Source: Maritalea mediterranea (GTDB lineage Bacteria > Pseudomonadota > Alphaproteobacteria > Rhizobiales > Devosiaceae). Taken from it: a stretch of DNA of 64,000 nucleotides. This document shows positions 17,156 to 25,223 of the stretch, in pieces. Under the pieces are notes generated by a model. The model was not told the DNA's origin. It ran no database searches and was given only the letters and a program-made list of their open reading frames with translations. Location: NCBI RefSeq assembly GCF_021568695.1, contig NZ_JAKGTI010000002.1, positions 496,001 through 560,000 on the forward strand, written 5' to 3'. Position 1 is the stretch's first letter; each line of letters opens with the position of its first letter. The translations under genes were made by a program, and so were the position numbers.

Positions 17156-18013
17156 TTATTCATCCGCCAAAGGCATATAGATATCTGTCAGCAATTCCGA
17201 TGGTGCCACTTCGCGCGGATTATTGAGATAATCTTCCACACAGGGCGCGTCGCGCAACTCCACCCCGCTATTGTTCAGCCAAGTGCCATAAAGCCAGCGA
17301 TAGGCGGTCGACATTTCGGCATAGGCACCGCGATAGCGCAAAACCGCATATCGGCCGCCCTCAATCGTGCGTGATTCAAAATGATCGGGCACATCGACGG
17401 TCGCCGCAAAAACGGCCCCGGCAAAGGAACGCAAGTCGGCTTCCGGCACGCTGTCCGGGTCGTCATAATAGGTGGCCATGGCGTGGCGCATTTGCGGCAG
17501 TAAACCCGCCTGCCCCATCCAGCCAAACACCGGTTCAAACACGCGACCAATATTCATATAATCGCCCTGATGCGGCAGCCCAATCAGTGTCATGGGCTCA
17601 ATGGTCTTGATCTCAACCGGAAACAATTGCCCTTCTCCCCGTTCGATCGCCGACTGCAGCCTGGTGTGGGAACCAGCCCGACGATATTGCGCGGGTGGCT
17701 GTCCATAGACTTGTGTAAAGGCACGGGTGAACGCCGCGAGGCTGCAATAGCCCGACCGTTCGGCAATCTCCTCAATCGAGATTTTGCTCTGTGCCAACTG
17801 GCCCGCCGCGCGATGCAGGCGCAAACGCTTTACGGTGGCGGCAATGGTTTCGCCCTGAATCGCCCGATAAACCCGGTGCCAGTGATAGGGCGACATACAC
17901 GCCACATCAGCCAAATGCTGCAAATCGATAGGCTCATCCAGATGGTCATAAATATAATTCACCACCCGATCGATGCGCTTGCGATAGCTTATTTGCTGCT
18001 GGCTCATTTGCAT
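17156..18013 (-). CDS. AraC-family transcriptional regulator with GyrI-like effector domain
   Basis: 285 residues. Residues 10-110 hold the double helix-turn-helix (IDLQHLADVACMSPYHWHRVYRAIQGE and ISIEEIAERSGYCSLAAFTRAFTQVYGQPPAQYRR). Residues 130-285 form a GyrI-like ligand domain (VEIKTIEPMTLIGLPHQGDYMNIG). This is the Rob/SbmC-like architecture. It probably controls itself and the adjacent GyrI-like gene; the ligand is unknown. Confidence 0.88.
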   Translation of the reverse strand: MQMSQQQISYRKRIDRVVNYIYDHLDEPIDLQHLADVACMSPYHWHRVYRAIQGETIAATVKRLRLHRAAGQLAQSKISIEEIAERSGYCSLAAFTRAFTQVYGQPPAQYRRAGSHTRLQSAIERGEGQLFPVEIKTIEPMTLIGLPHQGDYMNIGRVFEPVFGWMGQAGLLPQMRHAMATYYDDPDSVPEADLRSFAGAVFAATVDVPDHFESRTIEGGRYAVLRYRGAYAEMSTAYRWLYGTWLNNSGVELRDAPCVEDYLNNPREVAPSELLTDIYMPLADE

Positions 18014-18114
18014 TTGGTCTATTCCACTTGCTAAAAGACTGGACTTGCGTTCAGCTTAGACGTAACTCAATCACGATTGATAAATCTTGCGCATTTCGGC
18101 CCAAAGGAACACCC

Positions 18115-18684
18115 ATGTCGACCTATTTCTATTTTGCATATGGCTCAAATCTGTTGAACGAGCGGCTGCAGAATAGGTGCCCCACTGCCCGGCCCGTGGC
18201 CACCGCCTTTGCGCCAGGTTGGAGCGTAAATTTTGGCAAAATCGGCCATGACGACCATGGCGGATCGGGCAAAGGCACGATTTTCAAAACTGAAAATGAG
18301 GCCGATCGGGTTTATGGCGTGGTTTATGAAATGCATCTCGAAGAGGCACCAGTTCTGGACCGGATTGAAGGCATTCACTTGACCCTGCCCACCACCTATA
18401 TTCGAGACGCGAATTTTCTGGTGCAGACAGATCAGGGCGACCAATTCCAGTCGGTGACCTATATTGCCGAGCCGGACCCGACCCCGCCAAAACCATACAC
18501 ATGGTATTGGGCGCTTTGCCTTTCCGGCGCCATTCAAAATGGTTTGCCCAAATCCCATCAGGACCATCTGGCCAGCTTTGACCATATGCCCGACCCGGAC
18601 CCGCAACGCCCGGGCAAGCTGGAAGCCGAAATGCTGCTGAAAAAGAGCGGCTTTGACCATTTGTTGACGCCTGAAAGCGCCTGA
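18115..18684 (+). CDS. Gamma-glutamylcyclotransferase-family protein
   Basis: 189 residues from an ATG behind CCAAAGGAAC; a longer reading from 18028 lacks a ribosome site. The YFAYGSNLL motif near the start is the glycine-rich substrate loop of the GGCT/AIG2 fold, and the catalytic glutamate is probably in LDRIEG near residue 80. Family members release 5-oxoproline from gamma-glutamyl compounds. The stop overlaps the next ATG (TGATG), pairing it with the pseudouridine synthase gene. Confidence 0.82.
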   Translation: MSTYFYFAYGSNLLNERLQNRCPTARPVATAFAPGWSVNFGKIGHDDHGGSGKGTIFKTENEADRVYGVVYEMHLEEAPVLDRIEGIHLTLPTTYIRDANFLVQTDQGDQFQSVTYIAEPDPTPPKPYTWYWALCLSGAIQNGLPKSHQDHLASFDHMPDPDPQRPGKLEAEMLLKKSGFDHLLTPESA

Positions 18685-19340
18685 TGCGGCCACCGCTTGA
18701 TTATCAGCCGCCGCAAGAGCCGCTGAAAGTGGTGTTCGAAGATGATGAAATGCTGGTGGTCGACAAGCCCTCCGGCCTGCTCACCGTGCCCGGCAAGGCC
18801 GAACATTTGTGGGACTGCCTTGAATTTCGCGCCAAACAATATTGCCCCGACGCTCGCATCATCCACCGGCTGGATATGGACACATCAGGCATTGTGATCC
18901 TGGCCAAAAACGCCACTGCCCATCGCCATATCGGCCTGCAATTTGAACGTCGGCACACCAGCAAAATCTATCAGGCCCTCGCTTGGGGGCAGGCAGCTCA
19001 AGATGAAGGCCTGATCGACCTGCCTTTACGTTGCGATTGGCCAAATCGCCCATTGCAACTTATCGATTTTGCAAGAGGAAAGGCGGCGCAAACGCGCTAT
19101 AAGCTGCTTAAACAAAGCGATCACACCTGTAGATTTGACCTGTTCCCGATCACCGGACGATCGCACCAATTGCGGGTGCACCTGCTTGCTTTGGGGCATC
19201 CAATTTTGGGTGACAGTTTCTATGCCCCACCCTTTGTGCAAGCGGCCAGTAGCCGCCTGTGTTTACATGCGCGTTTTCTGGAAATTCACCACCCCATTGG
19301 CGGCAAACGTATCAGCTTTGTAAGTGAAGTGCCGTTCTGA
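18684..19340 (+). CDS. rluA: RluA-family pseudouridine synthase
   Basis: 218 residues, the size of E. coli RluA (219), and without an N-terminal S4 domain. Hallmarks are DKPSGLLTVPGK near 28-39, the catalytic aspartate motif HRLDMDTSGI near 59-68, and LFPITGRSHQLRVHL late in the protein. It is expected to modify 23S rRNA U746 and/or tRNA U32. Its last 29 bases overlap the convergent kinase-like gene. Confidence 0.88.
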   Translation: MRPPLDYQPPQEPLKVVFEDDEMLVVDKPSGLLTVPGKAEHLWDCLEFRAKQYCPDARIIHRLDMDTSGIVILAKNATAHRHIGLQFERRHTSKIYQALAWGQAAQDEGLIDLPLRCDWPNRPLQLIDFARGKAAQTRYKLLKQSDHTCRFDLFPITGRSHQLRVHLLALGHPILGDSFYAPPFVQAASSRLCLHARFLEIHHPIGGKRISFVSEVPF

Positions 19341-19854
19341 GGGGCGAGGACTTGATCGCGCCCTGGGCGAGATAGGCTTCGATTTCTCGCGCGCTGGAGC
19401 AATAGGTGACCGGCACCCCCGCTTCTGCCAATTTTGCCTCCAATATCGGATGCATATCGCGATCAAAATTAATAATCGATGCGAAAAATGGCAGATAGAA
19501 GCCTTCGGGACAATCGGGCGCAACGGTGGGGCGCACGCGATTATAGTAACGGGCCAGCCGACATAAAACGCGAAAAAGACACAGCCATTTCGACGGGCGC
19601 AGATAAACCACATGCGTTGCGCGCGCCAATCGCTGATCAAGGGTTGCAATGAAATTTCCATCCATCACCCAATTTGGCTGTGAACACAGTTGTACTGTGC
19701 GCCGTCTCCACGCGGATAAAGGTGGTTTGGTCCAATTTGGTAAATAATATTCTTCGTCCAAATAGACCGGAGGTATCGACAATTGCCCTGCCAATCTTTT
19801 TGCAAATGTAGACTTACCGGCACCATATGCGCCCAGCACCAAAATACGCGGCAT
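19312..19854 (-). CDS. P-loop nucleotide kinase-like protein (topology-modulation/FlaR type)
   Basis: 180-residue small NTPase with Walker A GAYGAGKSTFAKRL (residues 8-21), YLDEEYYLPNW as the acceptor region, WVMDGNF and a lid with two arginines (RPTVAPDCPEGFYLPF). This family is annotated topology modulation protein or adenylate-kinase-like. The true substrate is unknown. A paralogue lies immediately upstream at 19931-20434. Confidence 0.75.
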   Translation of the reverse strand: MPRILVLGAYGAGKSTFAKRLAGQLSIPPVYLDEEYYLPNWTKPPLSAWRRRTVQLCSQPNWVMDGNFIATLDQRLARATHVVYLRPSKWLCLFRVLCRLARYYNRVRPTVAPDCPEGFYLPFFASIINFDRDMHPILEAKLAEAGVPVTYCSSAREIEAYLAQGAIKSSPLRTALHLQS

Positions 19855-19893
19855 CCGAATTCTCCCCCAAAATATGGCGAAGAAGTTAAATGA

Positions 19894-19909
19894 TTAATCA
19901 AATCTTAAC
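19894..19909 (-). promoter_or_regulatory. CtrA-like box
   Basis: TTAA-N7-TTAA followed by C, the full consensus of the alphaproteobacterial cell-cycle regulator CtrA, lies 40 bases upstream of the kinase-like gene. The region is AT-rich, so a chance match is possible. Confidence 0.3.
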
Positions 19910-19930
19910 AAGGCGTTGCGTCGCTTATGA

Positions 19931-20434
19931 TTAACACCGCAAGCTTTCCAGCCACAACTTAACGGAACGTGTGCTTGTAAAAATTCGATTTGGGCAATTT
20001 GTGCCCGCCAACAATTCCCTGATCTTCGGCGCCCGCTGGCGGCGGAAGTTCAAGACATAGAGCAAAAATTGCGGGTCAAACCGCTCTGGGCAACCTGTTG
20101 CCGAATCCGGACGCACCTTACCCCAGCCGAGCGTGGTGCGCTTCAGCACTCGCCAAAAGCAAAGCCAGGTTGGAAAATCGAGAAAGATGATCAGGTCCGC
20201 CCGCGATAGGCGAATATCGTGGGTTTTACTGTAATTGCCATCCATCACCCATTTTTCTTGCGCACATAGCGCAGCAACGGTAGCGCGCCAGTCATCATGA
20301 TCCGGCTCCACCCAGCCGGATGAGAAATAGTGCTGATCCATATGGACAACAGGTAGGTCAAGCGCAGCGCCAAGCTTGCGCGCCAAGGTGGATTTGCCCG
20401 AGCCCGAGCCGCCTAAAATTGCAATACGTTGCAC
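19931..20434 (-). CDS. P-loop nucleotide kinase-like protein, paralogue
   Basis: 167 residues from a GTG start (MQRIAILGGSGSGKST) with GGGGGAG five bases upstream; a TTG 15 bases earlier would also be in frame but has no ribosome site. Walker A is GGSGSGKST; the same HMDQHYFSSGWVEP, WVMDGNYSKT and CPERFDPQFLLYVLNF segments occur as in the neighbour at 19312-19854. The two are tandem diverged duplicates with identical layout. Function unknown. Confidence 0.78.
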   Translation of the reverse strand: MQRIAILGGSGSGKSTLARKLGAALDLPVVHMDQHYFSSGWVEPDHDDWRATVAALCAQEKWVMDGNYSKTHDIRLSRADLIIFLDFPTWLCFWRVLKRTTLGWGKVRPDSATGCPERFDPQFLLYVLNFRRQRAPKIRELLAGTNCPNRIFTSTRSVKLWLESLRC

Positions 20435-20474
20435 CACCCACTCCCCCAAAAGGAGGCGGGTTTTAGACGATCAA

Positions 20475-21389
20475 CTAGTTGTTGGCAAGTTGCACGACAG
20501 ATTTAAAGCGCGGTTGCTCGCCCGGCACCAGGCTGACGACTTTATAACCGCGGGCTTCCATATCTTTGAGCAGTTGCGGCAACATTTTCACGGTGCGGTT
20601 ATGAATATCGTGGAACAGCACAATGCCACGCCCGGCACTGGCCATGCGATTGAGCGTACGCTGGCGCACCTGATCGGCACTGTCGCTATAATAATCCTTA
20701 GAATCCACACCAACATCCATAATCACATAGCCGGAATTTTTCACGGCGGTACGCAATTGCGCATTCTGCGCCAGATAGGGAAAGCGGAAAAACGGCGCGG
20801 GCGTTTTGTTGATCGGCGACAGGGCGGCCACAACTGGACGCTCCCCACGCTCAATCTCGGCCAGCGCGGCGGCAATGTTCATCTTGGTCAGGTCACCATG
20901 CGAATGGGTGTGCAAGCCAACCGTATGACCACGCTTGGCCACCTCCCGCACCAAGCCAGGATGGGATTGCGCCGAACGACCAAGCATCAAAAACATCGCC
21001 TTGACGTCATGATCGTCAAGAATATCGAGGATTTTTTCGGTTTTGCCCGGGCGTGGCCCATCATCAAAAGTCAAGACAAACTCGCCCTTGGCCAGTTGAA
21101 TATCCTTTTGCATCGAGACAGTAAGGGTGCGCCCCTCAAGGGCTTGACCGCTCCTCCGCAATTCCAATTGCGGCGATATAGACGCCGTTCTTACAGGATC
21201 CACCTTGGGATCAGAATTGCCGGTCAACAGTGTGCGCGCAATTTGCTCTTTTTCGTCAGCCTTTGCGGGCATTTCTTGAGTATAGGCGGAGCGACTTGTT
21301 GTCGGTCCATTTTGCGGTGGTTTTGCACATCCACCCAGCATGGCAAGCACTGCCACACCAAAAATTACGCCACGCAACTGAACCATCAC
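20475..21389 (-). CDS. Polysaccharide deacetylase family lipoprotein
   Basis: 304 residues with a lipoprotein signal ending in L18-G-G-C21, so it is membrane-anchored in the cell envelope. The NodB domain starts near residue 100: TFDDGP at 107-112 carries the metal-binding aspartate pair, and HTHSHGD around 160-166 gives the two histidine ligands. A 60-residue linker precedes the domain. The substrate could be chitin-like, peptidoglycan or an exopolysaccharide; nothing nearby decides this. Confidence 0.87.
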   Translation of the reverse strand: MMVQLRGVIFGVAVLAMLGGCAKPPQNGPTTSRSAYTQEMPAKADEKEQIARTLLTGNSDPKVDPVRTASISPQLELRRSGQALEGRTLTVSMQKDIQLAKGEFVLTFDDGPRPGKTEKILDILDDHDVKAMFLMLGRSAQSHPGLVREVAKRGHTVGLHTHSHGDLTKMNIAAALAEIERGERPVVAALSPINKTPAPFFRFPYLAQNAQLRTAVKNSGYVIMDVGVDSKDYYSDSADQVRQRTLNRMASAGRGIVLFHDIHNRTVKMLPQLLKDMEARGYKVVSLVPGEQPRFKSVVQLANN

Positions 21390-21456
21390 TCAAACCCAAA
21401 ATCATGTAATCACACAATTTTTACTGGGCTTATGGTTAATATTGCGTTGCCGATAG

Positions 21457-21624
21457 TTAGATTTGAACGGTTTCGTTCATCACCACTACATCGTTAGATT
21501 CGATTGCCGCCATTAATTTTTCAAAAGCACGGCGCTCAATAACATACATCTGATCGCCGGAAGGCGTGTATATGATTTGCTTCTCAACGCGCGCTAACGC
21601 GTCAAGCAGACTATTATGTTCCAT
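21457..21624 (-). CDS. Small hypothetical protein (55 residues)
   Basis: An ATG with GAGG about nine bases upstream opens a 55-codon frame, MEHNSLLDALARVEK..., ending ...VMNETVQI. The segment TPSGDQMYVIERRAFEKLM resembles the N-terminal strand-helix motif seen in many Phd- and Xre-type antitoxins, but no toxin gene lies next to it. The frame is supported by its ribosome site, mixed amphipathic composition and position in an otherwise empty 0.5-kb gap. No homologue is recognised with certainty. Confidence 0.5.
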   Translation of the reverse strand: MEHNSLLDALARVEKQIIYTPSGDQMYVIERRAFEKLMAAIESNDVVVMNETVQI

Positions 21625-21880
21625 TTCGATGGCCTCGTCGTCGAATTAAATGGTCTAGGGAAATTGTCGTCTAGTTCGAACAACCTGCGCTATATACCAA
21701 AGTAAAAAAATTTTACCAGTAGAAAAAATTATGTTCCGACCATCTCTGATAAGTTGTGACAAATATGTAACGAACCTATAATTACGGTAACGTATTTTAA
21801 GACAGTGCTGCGCAATATAAATTAAACTACCACTTTCGCGCTTCTAAGCAGTCACTGTTTTTGTTAAACAGATCACCCCG

Positions 21881-21899
21881 CCACACGTTCGAAATGTGG
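21881..21899 (+). promoter_or_regulatory. Leader hairpin before the Cys/Met enzyme gene
   Basis: CCACA-N9-TGTGG, 26 bases before the chosen ATG; an alternative pairing CACAC/GTGTG overlaps it. The 21625-21880 stretch before it is AT-rich and holds another short repeat (GTAAAA-N3-TTTTAC at 21702-21716), but no gene is seen. The hairpin could be a leader regulatory element; it does not match the SAM-II consensus. Confidence 0.35.
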
Positions 21900-21924
21900 T
21901 GTGCACCCGAAATTGGAGGAAATT

Positions 21925-23064
21925 ATGACGCGTCGCCAACGCTTGGAAACACTATTTGCGCAAGCTGCCGGCTATATTGATCAGCAAACCGGTGGCGTGG
22001 TGCCCGCAATACAGCCCTCCACCACTTTTGTACGTGATGAAAACTATCAACTCTTGCGCGACAACAATATCTATGCCCGCGACGATAACGATATTGTCCG
22101 TTTGGCCGAAAAGATTCTCGCCACCGCAGAAAATGCGGACGATGCGCTGGTGTTCCCCACCGGCATGGCCGCCATTGCGGCGCTGATGCGCACGGTGCCT
22201 GCAGGTGAAACCATTTTGATGCAATCGCAAATCTATTGGGGCACCACAAAATGGGTACGCGAATATTGTGACCGGCGCGACATTAAGCTGATCGAACAGG
22301 ACACCAGCGACACCGCTGCGGCCGTGGCGGCAATCGAACAAGCCTCGCCCACCATCGTATTTGTGGAAACGCCCTCCAACCCATGGCTGCGCATTACCGA
22401 TTTGCAGGCGTTGGCCGAGGCGACAGACCGCGCAGGCGGCGTGCTGGCCGTAGATTCAACGGCAGCTGGCCCCGCCATCTCCAACCCAATCGATCTGGGC
22501 GCCCACATTGTAATGCATTCAGGCACCAAAAGCATCAATGGCCACTCTGACGTGCTGGCCGGGGTGCTGGCGATTGATGATGAAAACCGAGCCCTTTGGG
22601 AACATATCAAAGTGGACCGCCACGATGCGGGCGCAGTGATTGGCAGTTTTGAAGCCTATTTGCTGATCCGCGGCATGCGCACCTTGCCGGTGCGCATGGA
22701 GCGCATGAGCGAAAATGCCATGGCCGTCGCGACCTATTTGCAGGGCCATGATCAAGTGGATCATGTGTATTACCCCGGCCTTGAAAGCCATGAAGCCCAT
22801 GAGTTGGCCAAAAAGCAAATGCAGAATGGTTTCGGCCCCCTGCTCTCCTTCACCGTGAAAGGCGACAAACAGCGCGCGCTTGATGTGGTGGGCAAACTCA
22901 ACTTGTTCAAACGCGCCACGTCTCTAGGCGGCGTGGAGAGTTTGGTTGAACACCGTTTTACCATTGAAAGCACAACCGGCATTCCCGAAACGCTGATCCG
23001 CCTCTCCGTGGGCATTGAACATATTGACGACCTGATCGCTGATCTAGACTCAGCGTTAAGCTAA
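21925..23064 (+). CDS. Cys/Met metabolism PLP-dependent enzyme (cystathionine synthase/lyase family)
   Basis: 379 residues from an ATG behind TTGGAGGAAA; a GTG 24 bases upstream is less likely. It is a fold-type I PLP enzyme: FPTGMAAIAALM binds the phosphate, VFVETPSNPWLRITD and AVDSTAAGPAISNP line the ring, and the Schiff-base lysine is in MHSGTKSINGHSDV. The usual SAT/SGTKYLNGHSD has S-I here instead of Y-L. The family includes cystathionine gamma-synthase, beta- and gamma-lyases and O-succinylhomoserine sulfhydrylase; the sequence alone does not separate them. Confidence 0.85.
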   Translation: MTRRQRLETLFAQAAGYIDQQTGGVVPAIQPSTTFVRDENYQLLRDNNIYARDDNDIVRLAEKILATAENADDALVFPTGMAAIAALMRTVPAGETILMQSQIYWGTTKWVREYCDRRDIKLIEQDTSDTAAAVAAIEQASPTIVFVETPSNPWLRITDLQALAEATDRAGGVLAVDSTAAGPAISNPIDLGAHIVMHSGTKSINGHSDVLAGVLAIDDENRALWEHIKVDRHDAGAVIGSFEAYLLIRGMRTLPVRMERMSENAMAVATYLQGHDQVDHVYYPGLESHEAHELAKKQMQNGFGPLLSFTVKGDKQRALDVVGKLNLFKRATSLGGVESLVEHRFTIESTTGIPETLIRLSVGIEHIDDLIADLDSALS

Positions 23065-23873
23065 GCCAATTGCGCCAAAAGCTGCTGTGGTGTGCGACCA
23101 ATCAGGGCCGAGAACGTTTTGGTGAAATGGGCCTGATCAAAATATCCAAGGCGATGGGCGAGTTCAGTCAATGATCGCTCCTCGCCTTGATTGATCGCCT
23201 CCACCGCTTCAATCATGCGATAGCGGTCAATCACCCATTTCGGCGACACACCGATATAGTGCGCGAACAGGCGCTGTAATTGCCGGGCATTGAGACCTGA
23301 TTGTGCCGCCAGTTCGGATACGCGGGTGAGCTCGGAATCAGCCTCGACCATGTGCACCAACTGGTTGGCAAGTTCCGCTTTTTGGTCCGCTGGTGCTTCG
23401 AGCGCTGCCAAATGTTGGTCAAGTATCTCTGCCATTTCTGATGGCGGATCCAGCGCCACAAACGATGTTTCCAACGCCACCAGGTCGATGTCCAAAGGCG
23501 TGAGGTCGGTCTCGGACGTGTCCGTCAATGTTGAAACGGCTTGCCCCCAAAGGGGAAGCAGATAACCGGGCCGAAATTTGGCGCCAATCACCCGCCCTTT
23601 TCCGGACAAATCGTAAAAGAAACGCTTTGTCTGCACCCCAAACAGGCCGGACCCCGCTTGCGGGTCCAGCACCAGATGGGCGCTGGGATGCGGCAAGTTC
23701 TCCTGTTGAAATACAGGTTTGTCACCGCGATCCCATTCGATCACCCAATAGTTTTCCACCCAACGCCCGGCAGCCGCCGATGGCGCGATGCGGGTCAGGT
23801 CAAATTCGGCCATGGAGAGACGCTTGGCAATAAGCCCGCGCGCCGGGCCGAGCTGGGGATCAGATTTTTCCAT
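23061..23873 (-). CDS. AraC-family transcriptional regulator
   Basis: 270 residues. The C-terminal 100 residues contain the AraC double helix-turn-helix (LTRVSELAAQSGLNARQLQRLFAHYIG and SLTELAHRLGYFDQAHFTKTFSALIG). The N-terminal half (WVENYWVIEWD, PHPSAHLVLDP) matches the DUF6597-type ligand domain found in many single-gene AraC regulators. Its stop overlaps the stop of the convergent PLP-enzyme gene by 4 bases. It is divergent from the DUF3224 gene, which it may control. Confidence 0.85.
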   Translation of the reverse strand: MEKSDPQLGPARGLIAKRLSMAEFDLTRIAPSAAAGRWVENYWVIEWDRGDKPVFQQENLPHPSAHLVLDPQAGSGLFGVQTKRFFYDLSGKGRVIGAKFRPGYLLPLWGQAVSTLTDTSETDLTPLDIDLVALETSFVALDPPSEMAEILDQHLAALEAPADQKAELANQLVHMVEADSELTRVSELAAQSGLNARQLQRLFAHYIGVSPKWVIDRYRMIEAVEAINQGEERSLTELAHRLGYFDQAHFTKTFSALIGRTPQQLLAQLA

Positions 23874-23949
23874 TCAGATTGTCGCGAAATTACAATTCAA
23901 CTGCGCCCGACTTTGCCAAGCTCAAGGCAAATCAACAAGGGAAATAAAG

Positions 23950-24339
23950 ATGAAACTTTCCGGCACGTACACTCACCTCTCTTGGGACGAAACTATGATC
24001 GAACAGGTCAATGAAACCCAAAAGCTCAGCGAAGCGTTGGTAAAAGAAGAATTTGACGGCGATTTGCAAGGCAGCGCCAGCATCAAAATGCAGCTCTTTT
24101 ATTGCGATGACGCCACCGCCCACTATCATGGCTTTCGTCTATTCAACGGCAGCCATAACGGCAAGTCCGGCACCATGACCATTTTGGAAACCGGCACCTG
24201 GGTCAAGGACAAGGCCACCACCCATTGGCAGATTGTTGACGGCTCCGGCACCGGCGCTTTTGAAGGCGCGGCAGGCCAGGGCGGCTATGAGGCCGGGCAC
24301 ACCAAGCAGGTCAATTGGCATTTGGATGTGCAGATCTAG
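23950..24339 (+). CDS. DUF3224 domain protein
   Basis: 129 residues from an ATG with AAGGG upstream. The pattern KLSGTYTHLSWDE, SASIKMQLFYCDDATAHYHGF, GTMTILETGTW and GSGTGAFEGAAGQGGYEA is that of DUF3224 proteins, a beta-barrel fold related to allene oxide cyclase-like proteins. Catalytic role unknown. It lies divergently beside an AraC regulator, and its end overlaps the convergent EamA transporter gene by 4 bases. Confidence 0.83.
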   Translation: MKLSGTYTHLSWDETMIEQVNETQKLSEALVKEEFDGDLQGSASIKMQLFYCDDATAHYHGFRLFNGSHNGKSGTMTILETGTWVKDKATTHWQIVDGSGTGAFEGAAGQGGYEAGHTKQVNWHLDVQI

Positions 24340-25223
24340 CTTTCAGACTCAGGCGTCAGATAGACCGAGAGAAAATAACAACTGGCGAAAATGAGCGCCG
24401 CCCCCGCCCATTGCAGCGGGGTTGGGACATGCGAAAACAGCACGAGCCCCAGCAAGGCGGCCCAGACCACGCTGGTGTTGTCGGTGATCGCAAAAACGCC
24501 CACCGGCAATTGCTTAAGCGCGATCACAGACCAATACCCCGCAAAGGCCCCTACCACGCAAGTCACCGCCAATATGCCCCACTGTCCCATACTTAAGGGT
24601 ACATAGTGCATAAGGCCCGGCGACAGGATTAGAGCCGACAGCGACAATTGGATGGCCGACATCAAAATCGGCCCCTCCTTTTGCGTATGGAACTTGAGAA
24701 AAGCAAGCAATGTGGCTTCCAAGATCGGCACGGCAATCAGCGCCAGCAGCGGCAGAAGCGACAAATTGATTTCGGCAGAAAACAACCCCTCGCTGATCAG
24801 GAACAGCAACGCCCCCGCCATGCCGACAATCAGTGCCAAGCCGATCTTGCCGTCAAACCTCTCCTTAAAGAACAGTACCCCATAAAGCGTGCTGATCAAT
24901 TGTCCCGTGAGCGCAAAGGCCGCCACTGTGACAAGGGCGAAGTGGGCGAGTGCAAAATACATGCACAGGGTGACCAATGCCGCCCCGGCAGCGCGCAAAA
25001 CATGCAAGCGCCATTGCACGCCTGCAAACTGAAGATGCTGCCCCCATAGCGCGACACCGAGGAAAAGTAAGGCGCTGCCCAAAGTGCGCAAAAAGGCGAC
25101 CTGCCCGACCGGCAGGCTGACCACCAGCACCTTCGCCAGCGCATCCATTAAGGCAAAGGCAAACATGGCCAAAAGCGCCAGGCCCAGTGCAGAGGGGTTT
25201 ATCCGGTGGAGCAACCTGTTCAT
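24336..25223 (-). CDS. EamA/DMT-family transporter
   Basis: 295 residues with about ten membrane spans arranged as two EamA repeats, starting MNRLLHRINPSALGLALLAMFAFALMDALAK (positions 1-31) and with a second repeat from about residue 150. Such 10-TM proteins export amino acids or metabolites. Its ATG overlaps the stop of the upstream paralogue, so both are one transcript and may work together or on related compounds. Confidence 0.85.
   Translation of the reverse strand: MNRLLHRINPSALGLALLAMFAFALMDALAKVLVVSLPVGQVAFLRTLGSALLFLGVALWGQHLQFAGVQWRLHVLRAAGAALVTLCMYFALAHFALVTVAAFALTGQLISTLYGVLFFKERFDGKIGLALIVGMAGALLFLISEGLFSAEINLSLLPLLALIAVPILEATLLAFLKFHTQKEGPILMSAIQLSLSALILSPGLMHYVPLSMGQWGILAVTCVVGAFAGYWSVIALKQLPVGVFAITDNTSVVWAALLGLVLFSHVPTPLQWAGAALIFASCYFLSVYLTPESES

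Noticed and set aside
20376-21497. 373-codon open frame antisense to the deacetylase gene
   Set aside because: It is rich in His and Arg, lacks domain hallmarks and lies opposite a clear NodB-type lipoprotein gene, as expected from reading the opposite strand of a gene with biased codons.
21661-21924. SAM-II or SAM/SAH riboswitch before the Cys/Met enzyme gene
   Set aside because: The conserved core sequences of those classes were not found; only simple hairpins are seen.
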